10,576 bases of DNA from Akkermansiaceae bacterium (GTDB lineage Bacteria > Verrucomicrobiota > Verrucomicrobiia > Verrucomicrobiales > Akkermansiaceae), in assembly GCA_029287105.1 (NCBI GenBank), contig JARFRT010000567.1:1-10576 (forward strand). Direction: 5' to 3'. The translations under genes and the position numbers were made by a program. Shown here piece by piece: positions 5,577 to 10,576 of this stretch. The first letter of the stretch is position 1. Every line of letters starts with the position of its first letter. The notes beneath the pieces are model-generated. The model saw only the letters and a list, made by a program, of their open reading frames with translations. It made no database searches and was not told where the DNA came from.

Positions 5577-7741
5577 GTGAGATTATTTTCCAGAAACCAT
5601 GGATGCTGTTGCTGTTGCCACTGGTGGGGGTGTTCATCGTGCTGTTCCGGCTGCGGATGATGAAGCGCAGGCAGGACATGCAGGCCTTTGGAGATGCGGC
5701 GGCGGGTCGCGGTTCCGAGTATCGGTCGATGGAGCCATGGCGCTTGCTCCTGCTGTCGCTCGCGACCCTGCTTACCATCGCCGCCCTGACCCGTCCGGCG
5801 GCGAACCCCCACCCGAAAATGCTTCAGCGTGAAGGACGCGATGTGGTTTTTCTGCTGGATGTGTCCAAGAGTATGTTGGCGGAGGACCGGCTGCCCAACC
5901 GTTTGCAGTCGGCGAAGGCGTCCATCGGGGAGTGCGTGCACGACCTTCAGGACCATCGCATGGGTTTGGTTGTTTTTGCCGGATCATCATCGATCGTTTG
6001 CCCGCTCACGGTGGATAAGGAATTTTTCCTGAACAGCTTGGAGAAAGCCGGGCCGGCGAGTGTTGCGCACGGCGGCACCAGGGTCGGCGATGCCTTGCTG
6101 AAAGTTTGTGACAAGCTCTTCTCGGATTCGGATCAGGGGTATAAGGATATCGTCCTTCTGACCGATGGCGGGGATCATGGTGAGAGTTTGAAGAAGTCGC
6201 TTGAGCTGGTAAATGAGAAGCAGGTGAAACTGATTGTGATCGGGTTGGGTGACGAGGCAAAGGGAGCGAGAATTCCTCTGGTGGGAGGGAAGTCCGACTA
6301 CACGCTCTACAAGGGTCAGGAGGTTTGGTCGAAGTTGGATAGCGCGCAGTTGGGTGGGATGGTCGGCCAAGTCGATCAGGGGGCCTATCTTGCCGTGGGG
6401 ACGCGGCGGATGAACCTGGGTGATATCTATCAACGGATCAGTGCGCAGGAGAAAAAACAGCAGCTTGCTGAGGAGAGTGTGATTATCTACGACGAGATCT
6501 TCCAGGGGTTCATTGCAGCGGCCTTATTGTTGTTGGTGATGATGGCAATCATTCCGCACACCCTGCGCCGCCCCTTGGGGCGAGCAGCGGCAGTCGCGAT
6601 GGTGTTGTCCGCCGGTTTGCTTCAAGCGGTGGAGTCGGCAGACATGGATACGGCTGATGCGGCCTATGATAAGGGGCAATACCGGGAGGCTTTGGAGGTG
6701 TATGAAAATCTCGCCTCTGGTTCTGCCGATGCCGGAACCTTCTATAAAAAAGGCAACGCCCAGTACCGGCTCGGTCATTTTTCCGACGCGGTGACCAGTT
6801 ACCAGCAGGCACTGGCGCATCATCCTGATGGCAGGTTGCTTCGGGACATCACCTACAACCTGGGCAATGCCTGCCTCCGTGCATCCAAAAAGGCGAAGGA
6901 TGCTTATGGCGCTCTGTCTTTGGTGAATCAATCGGTGGCCATGTATCGCAGGGTGCTGCTGGCAGACCGTGGCAATGGCAATACTGCCGTGAACATGGAG
7001 CTGGCGAGGGTGGAAAGGAGGGGGCTGCAGCAACAGATCGAGAAAGAAGAGCAACGACGTCAGGCAATGAAGCTCGCCTTGGGTGAAATCCGCAAGCAAC
7101 TCGAAGTCCTGATTTTAGCTCAACGGGACAATCTAACGAGGACGGATGAATACTTGATGATGGACGTGCCTTTAGCCAGTACGTATGACCTGCTTGTTGA
7201 CAAGGAGCGTGCCATCCAATCCGGAACCGACAAGGTGGTTGGCGATGTCGACGGAGCTGACAAGGAATTCTTCAACGACATCCCGCCGGAAATGAGCCCA
7301 CTGAATGCCACCAAGGGACACCTTTCCTCCGCGATAGGGTATGAGCTGGCTGCGGTCGCACAGCTGAGATTTCATCCCCACGATTCCTATTTTAAGGAAG
7401 GGGACGCTCTTCTGGCATTACGCGCTGCACTTGACGCCCTGCCTCGCGACCCCGATGGCGCCGACCAGGAGTCTGCCGAGGGTGATGAGGGCGACGAGCA
7501 GGGTGACGCCGAGGAGGGCGAGAGCGACGGGGACGAAGGTGACCGGGAAAGTGACAGCGAGGGTGATGAGCAGGGCGACATGGAGTCGATGGAGGCACCG
7601 GAAATGAACCTTGAATCCATTGACCTGCCGCCGCCGAATGATTCTCCCGAAGACGTGATCAAAAGAAATGTATTGATGCAGCAGGCGCGGCAGGCGCAGG
7701 GGTCGAAGAAGAAGGGGGAGCCCGTGGAGAAAGATTGGTAG
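5573..7741 (+). CDS. batB: BatB-BatC fusion: membrane vWA protein with TPR region and acidic tail
   Basis: 722 residues, about the sum of BatB (around 330) plus BatC. The BatB part has helices at about 7-27 and 56-74, a vWA domain with MIDAS DVSKS (Asp96, Ser98, Ser100), Thr169 in GGTRVGDA and Asp198 in LLTDGGDH, and a helix at 309-328. After a basic loop (LRRPLGR) comes a second hydrophobic segment (about 337-352) that looks like a signal peptide, then TPR-like repeats at about 360-470 (AAYDKGQYREALEVYENL; YKKGNAQYRLGHFSDAVTSY; ITYNLGNACLRASKKAKDAY). By the positive-inside rule both the vWA domain and the TPR region would face the periplasm. A helical, charged region (about 478-520), an acidic segment (about 626-675) and a basic C-terminus ending in VEKDW follow. 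The start is an ATGA overlap with batA; the ribosome binding site is weak. No frameshift or internal stop separates the two parts. Confidence 0.92.
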   Translation: MSEIIFQKPWMLLLLPLVGVFIVLFRLRMMKRRQDMQAFGDAAAGRGSEYRSMEPWRLLLLSLATLLTIAALTRPAANPHPKMLQREGRDVVFLLDVSKSMLAEDRLPNRLQSAKASIGECVHDLQDHRMGLVVFAGSSSIVCPLTVDKEFFLNSLEKAGPASVAHGGTRVGDALLKVCDKLFSDSDQGYKDIVLLTDGGDHGESLKKSLELVNEKQVKLIVIGLGDEAKGARIPLVGGKSDYTLYKGQEVWSKLDSAQLGGMVGQVDQGAYLAVGTRRMNLGDIYQRISAQEKKQQLAEESVIIYDEIFQGFIAAALLLLVMMAIIPHTLRRPLGRAAAVAMVLSAGLLQAVESADMDTADAAYDKGQYREALEVYENLASGSADAGTFYKKGNAQYRLGHFSDAVTSYQQALAHHPDGRLLRDITYNLGNACLRASKKAKDAYGALSLVNQSVAMYRRVLLADRGNGNTAVNMELARVERRGLQQQIEKEEQRRQAMKLALGEIRKQLEVLILAQRDNLTRTDEYLMMDVPLASTYDLLVDKERAIQSGTDKVVGDVDGADKEFFNDIPPEMSPLNATKGHLSSAIGYELAAVAQLRFHPHDSYFKEGDALLALRAALDALPRDPDGADQESAEGDEGDEQGDAEEGESDGDEGDRESDSEGDEQGDMESMEAPEMNLESIDLPPPNDSPEDVIKRNVLMQQARQAQGSKKKGEPVEKDW
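7478..7579 (+). repeat. Imperfect repeats encoding an Asp/Glu/Gly-rich segment of the BatB-BatC fusion
   Basis: The 12-base word gagggtgatgag occurs exactly at 7478-7489 and 7559-7570. The 15-base GACGAGCAGGGTGAC at 7493-7507 recurs as GATGAGCAGGGCGAC at 7565-7579, with differences only at third codon positions. All copies are in frame and encode EGDE and DEQGD units; the region between is built of similar Glu/Asp/Gly/Ser codons. It looks like a segment grown by in-frame duplication and kept under selection for acidic, flexible sequence. Confidence 0.75.
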
Positions 7742-7743
7742 AA

Positions 7744-9588
7744 ATGAGTAAAAGCATGTTAACAGCAAAATTGATTCTATCGGCAGCCGTCGCACTTGTG
7801 ACGGGTGTGTTGACGTGCAATGCGGCACCCGGTGCGCGGCTCCATACCACGATGTCCTCGAAATCATTTTTTGTGGGTGAGGAGTTTGTTTATGAAATTC
7901 TTGTAAGCCATGCGACGAAGGTGGAGGTGGACGAGGTTGAAGGGGACGACACCCTTGCGATTCAGTTCCTCAAAGAAGAACACATCAAACGTGGAGATCT
8001 ATCAACGGTGGCGCTTCGTTACAGGATGGTGCCGCTGCGGGCGGGTGCCGTGATGATTCCTTCCCTATCCATCCAGGTTGGCGACCAGGTGTTAATGACG
8101 GATGAGGAGGTGTTTATCCACGTTAAACAGGCTGAGGGGTATCCGGGGATGTCGCTTGTGAGGGAACTTCCCGACAGGGATCTCTATGTGGGCGAGCCGT
8201 TTCGGGCCAACTACACATGGACGTCTCCCTTGTCTCTGAACGGTTTTCGGGCGGTGAGGTTGGATCTGCCCCTGTTCTACCACCAGGGGTTTAAAATAAG
8301 GAGCCCGCACCATTGGATCGCAGGTGACGACAAGGCGGCGATCGGCCTGCCCGCAGCCAATACCCGCTTGATTGCCAGGTATGGAAACGTGACCGCCGGT
8401 GGGCTGAATTTTCACACGGTATCATTCACCAAAATTGTCGTCCCGGTGAAACCTGGAGAGTTTGCCCTGAGTCCGGCAACATTACTGACGTCCTACGTCG
8501 AGCCTCCGGGCAAGGGTGGCGGTGGTAGCGGGTGGAAGACCAATTACCCGAGCTATTTTAATAACAATTTCTTTGCCACCATGGAAGGTGAGACGTATGA
8601 AAAGTATTTTGCAGCCTCCATGCCGCGCAATTTGTTGGTATTGCCACTGCCGGATGCCGGCAGGCCCCGTGATTTTGCCGGTCAGGTCGGGAAGTGTCGT
8701 GTCACCGTCACCGCCAGCCCGACGGTGCTCCGCGCGGGTGATCCGATCACACTGACCATTGTGGTCGACGCTTGTGAGTTCCCCGAGGTGTTCGAGTTGC
8801 CTGACCTGAGTGAACAGACGGCATTTTCCCGTCAGTTTGCCATGCCGCCGCGGCAGTCGACGGGACGGATCGATGGTCGGAAAAAAACCTACATCCGCAC
8901 GCTGCGTCCCCTCGGTCAGGAAGCCACGGTGATTCCCTCGGTGAGGATCCCCTACTTCGATCCGGGAACCAAAAGCTACGGGGTGGCTGAGTCGGCGGCC
9001 ATTCCGATCACGGTGAAGCCTGCCGAGATGGTGACGGCCTTTGATGCCGCCATGCGTGGAGTTGGGCCGCTACGCAATCATGTCGACAAAAACCCGCAGG
9101 GGATTCGCGCCAACGGGGGGTCGGCGCGTGCTGTCGATGAGCGTGTGCTGTCGGGTCACCATTGGCTGGTCCTGCTTCTGGTTCTGCCCCCGCTTGGGTT
9201 TGCGATTTTCTACGTTGCGACCACCCGGCAGCGGCTGGCGATGAACGACCCGGTGAAGGCGCGCGCGATGGGGGCGATGAAGCGGTTCCGCAGGTCGGTC
9301 GCCCGAATGTCACGATCAGGAGAACAGTCCCCTGCGCAGCAACTGGGACAGCTGGACGATGCGGTGCGCGCTTACATGGCGGACACGCTGAACCTCCTTC
9401 GGCACGCCCATACGTTTGAAGAGTTGGAGGCTATTCTGGGCGGTCGCGTCGACATCGAGCCGCTGCGCCAGGTTTATGCCAGCGCCGAGTATGAGAAATA
9501 TCGAGGCACGGCGTCGCATCCGGATGTGGCCGCGCTGATAAGGCAAGCCAAGCAATGCATTCAATCCATCCATCAAGTAAAATCATGA
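7744..9588 (+). CDS. batD: BatD-type protein (oxygen tolerance family)
   Basis: 614 residues from ATG 7744. The signal peptide is at 1-28 (KLILSAAVALVTGVL core, likely cleavage near NAA). A large periplasmic part of beta-sandwich domains follows. The BatD signature lies at about 299-340: LPLPDAGRPRDFAGQVG, then RVTVTASPTVLRAGDPITLT. One membrane helix (about 474-490) precedes a basic cytoplasmic side (TTRQRLA) and a helical tail of about 110 residues. That tail (LDDAVRAYMADTLNLLRHAHTFEELEAILG ... YEKYR, written here in parts) resembles the tail of the short protein at 3637-4551. A Gly-rich and Asn-rich loop sits at about 256-277. BatD is thought to be a periplasmic scaffold or partner of the vWA proteins. 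The ATG is 2 bases after the batB-batC stop. An in-frame TTG at 7735 has a better-spaced GGAG upstream and is an alternative start adding three residues. Confidence 0.92.
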   Translation: MSKSMLTAKLILSAAVALVTGVLTCNAAPGARLHTTMSSKSFFVGEEFVYEILVSHATKVEVDEVEGDDTLAIQFLKEEHIKRGDLSTVALRYRMVPLRAGAVMIPSLSIQVGDQVLMTDEEVFIHVKQAEGYPGMSLVRELPDRDLYVGEPFRANYTWTSPLSLNGFRAVRLDLPLFYHQGFKIRSPHHWIAGDDKAAIGLPAANTRLIARYGNVTAGGLNFHTVSFTKIVVPVKPGEFALSPATLLTSYVEPPGKGGGGSGWKTNYPSYFNNNFFATMEGETYEKYFAASMPRNLLVLPLPDAGRPRDFAGQVGKCRVTVTASPTVLRAGDPITLTIVVDACEFPEVFELPDLSEQTAFSRQFAMPPRQSTGRIDGRKKTYIRTLRPLGQEATVIPSVRIPYFDPGTKSYGVAESAAIPITVKPAEMVTAFDAAMRGVGPLRNHVDKNPQGIRANGGSARAVDERVLSGHHWLVLLLVLPPLGFAIFYVATTRQRLAMNDPVKARAMGAMKRFRRSVARMSRSGEQSPAQQLGQLDDAVRAYMADTLNLLRHAHTFEELEAILGGRVDIEPLRQVYASAEYEKYRGTASHPDVAALIRQAKQCIQSIHQVKS

Positions 9589-10385
9589 AAGCGATCATTA
9601 TGTTATGCGCGCTGGCACTCACCTCGTGGTGCCAGGCTGCGGAGCTGGAAAACCAGGCCATCTTCGAACAGGCCAATCAGATGTTTGATCAGGCGAACGC
9701 ACAAGCTCTCGTCAACCCCGCCAAGGCGCGGGACCTCTATCAGTCGGCCATCTTAAAATATCAATTCCTGATCGAGCAACGCGGACTCGCTACCGCCGAC
9801 CTTCATAACAACCTCGGAAATGCCTATTTCTCAGCAGGCGACCAGGGACGCGCGGTTTTAAATTACCAGCGCGCGTTGAACCTCGACCCCTTGCATCAGG
9901 ATGTGTTGCATAACCTCCGTTATGTGAGAAGCCTGACGATAGATGAATTGCCGGTGACGCGTGGGCAGAGGGTGCGCGACGCCCTGAGCTTCTGGCATCG
10001 CTGGCCATTTGCTTTGCGGGCTACGTTTTTTGGTGTTGCCCATGCTGCCTTCTGGGGGCTTGTTGGGTTGTCGTTTTACCGTCGGGGCAGATTGCTTTAC
10101 GGGTCGATGGCGGCCACGGCGGCATTGAGCGTCGTCTTCGGGCTATCGCTACTTGCAAGCCAACTGAGGTGGGACAATCCGGTCGATGGGGTGGTGGTCG
10201 AGCGCGAGGTCATCGCCCGACAAGGCAACGGATTCATCTACGACAACGCCTTCACCTCGGCCCTCCATGCCGGGACCGAGTTTTCCATGATCGAACGACG
10301 TGGCGAGTGGTATTATGCGAAACTACTGAATGGCGACACCTGCTGGTTGCCGGCCAACAGCGTGGCAGTTGTCACCGAGGATTAG
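9585..10385 (+). CDS. batE: BatE-type TPR/SH3-like membrane protein
   Basis: 266 residues from ATG 9585, which overlaps the batD stop (ATGA). The frame is open back to an ATG at 9555, but only the 9585 start puts the signal peptide (KAIIMLCALALTSWCQAA) at the N-terminus. A TPR unit lies at about 72-105 (LHNNLGNAYFSAGD, then AVLNYQRALNLDP). Two membrane helices follow (about 145-164 and 172-192) with a basic RRGR between them, so both ends should face the periplasm. The C-terminal 65 residues look like a bacterial SH3 domain: VVVEREVIARQG, then LHAGTEFSMIERRGEWYYAK and the GDTCWLP strand. TPR, two helices and SH3 is the BatE order. SH3-like domains often bind peptidoglycan or peptides, but binding here is inference. 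Last gene of the operon; no terminator hairpin is visible after it. Confidence 0.88.
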   Translation: MKAIIMLCALALTSWCQAAELENQAIFEQANQMFDQANAQALVNPAKARDLYQSAILKYQFLIEQRGLATADLHNNLGNAYFSAGDQGRAVLNYQRALNLDPLHQDVLHNLRYVRSLTIDELPVTRGQRVRDALSFWHRWPFALRATFFGVAHAAFWGLVGLSFYRRGRLLYGSMAATAALSVVFGLSLLASQLRWDNPVDGVVVEREVIARQGNGFIYDNAFTSALHAGTEFSMIERRGEWYYAKLLNGDTCWLPANSVAVVTED

Positions 10386-10395
10386 GCATTTTCAT

Positions 10396-10576
10396 CTACC
10401 ACGCCTTTTCACCATCCCGATCATAGGGTATCCAGACGAGCGCGGCGGTGCGGACGTCGATGTCTTTTTTGTAGGGTTTGATGACCTCGTTTTCGAGTTT
10501 CACGGTGGTCGGGTCGAATTCGAGTTCGAGCTCTTTGATGTCCTCGGCAAGCTCGGCCTCGAGTTCGGCGATATCC
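10396..10576 (-). CDS. 3' end of an unidentified gene, charged coiled-coil-like C-terminus
   Basis: The reverse strand is open from the window edge to a TAG at 10398-10396, giving the last 59 residues of a protein. The first part is Glu/Leu-rich and probably helical or coiled coil (IAELEAELAEDIKELELEFD). It is followed by VIKPYKKDIDVRTAALVW, then IPYDRDGEKAW at the end. I vaguely associate a '...DI.V...ALVW.PY' ending with the C-terminus of HerA/DUF87-type ATP-binding proteins, but this is a weak memory and the family should be regarded as unknown. The codon use (strong preference for GAG/GAA-CTC blocks, G+C-rich third positions) agrees with real coding. It converges on batE; only 10 bases separate the two stops. 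Confidence 0.75.
   Translation of the reverse strand, partial: DIAELEAELAEDIKELELEFDPTTVKLENEVIKPYKKDIDVRTAALVWIPYDRDGEKAW

Noticed and set aside
6524..7099. Minus-strand open frame of 191 codons inside the BatB-BatC gene.
   Set aside because: His/Gln/Leu-rich composition with no domain, fully antisense to a clear TPR-coding region; typical shadow in GC-rich DNA.
7478..7579. Possibility that the repeated words are a CRISPR array or operator array.
   Set aside because: The repeats are short, irregularly spaced, in frame and differ only at third codon positions, as expected for a coding low-complexity tract.
7387..7867. Minus-strand open frames opposite the acidic segment, Ser/Pro/Arg-rich.
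   Set aside because: Their low-complexity composition is simply the complement of the GAG/GAC/GGT-rich repeats on the + strand; no independent evidence of coding.
10320..10395. Possible intrinsic terminator near the end of batE.
   Set aside because: Only 4-base pairings such as GTTG/CAAC were found, inside the coding sequence and without a following T-run.

Overview
The window carries an almost complete, tightly packed Bat (Bacteroides aerotolerance-type) operon on the + strand, from about 1747 to 10385. It is flanked by three minus-strand genes. The G+C-rich sequence, the gene order (MoxR ATPase, DUF58, short BatD-like protein, two von Willebrand A proteins, BatD, BatE) and the mostly weak Shine-Dalgarno sites suggest a Gram-negative bacterium of the PVC/Bacteroidota-like group. 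A verrucomicrobium is my best guess. This is inferred from architecture and protein style only; no marker gene is present.

Layout. (1) 1-1125, minus: the first 375 codons of a secreted trypsin-like serine protease followed by an Ig-like/DUF11-CARDB-type domain; it runs off the left edge. (2) 1218-1667, minus: a DUF393 (DCC family) thiol-disulfide oxidoreductase-like protein. (3) 1668-1746: a 79-base divergent intergenic region that must hold the start signals of both the DUF393 gene and the operon. (4) 1747-10385, plus: moxR, DUF58, a short lipoprotein-like BatD paralogue, batA, a batB-batC fusion, batD and batE. Genes either overlap (ATGA junctions or 11 bases) or lie at most 11 bases apart, so the block is almost certainly one transcript with translational coupling. 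(5) 10396-10576, minus: the 3' end of an unidentified gene with a charged coiled-coil-like stretch, converging on batE with only 10 bases between the stop codons.

How the genes fit together. MoxR is an AAA+ ATPase with all motifs intact. In related systems it works as a chaperone or metal-insertion-like factor on von Willebrand A (vWA) proteins. DUF58, BatA and BatB each carry a vWA domain with a recognisable MIDAS motif. BatA and BatB are membrane anchored with the vWA domain predicted in the periplasm. The BatC part (TPR), BatD (beta-sandwich domains plus one membrane helix) and BatE (TPR plus SH3-like domain) would add protein- or wall-binding surfaces to the same envelope complex. Bat operons have been linked to oxygen and envelope stress tolerance, but their molecular function is not settled.

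Most notable points: the BatB-BatC fusion keeps what looks like BatC's old signal peptide as an internal membrane helix; BatD-like architecture occurs twice in the operon; and the BatC part has a repeat-built, very acidic segment. No mobile element, CRISPR array, tRNA or rRNA was seen. No stretch longer than 300 bases lacks a gene.
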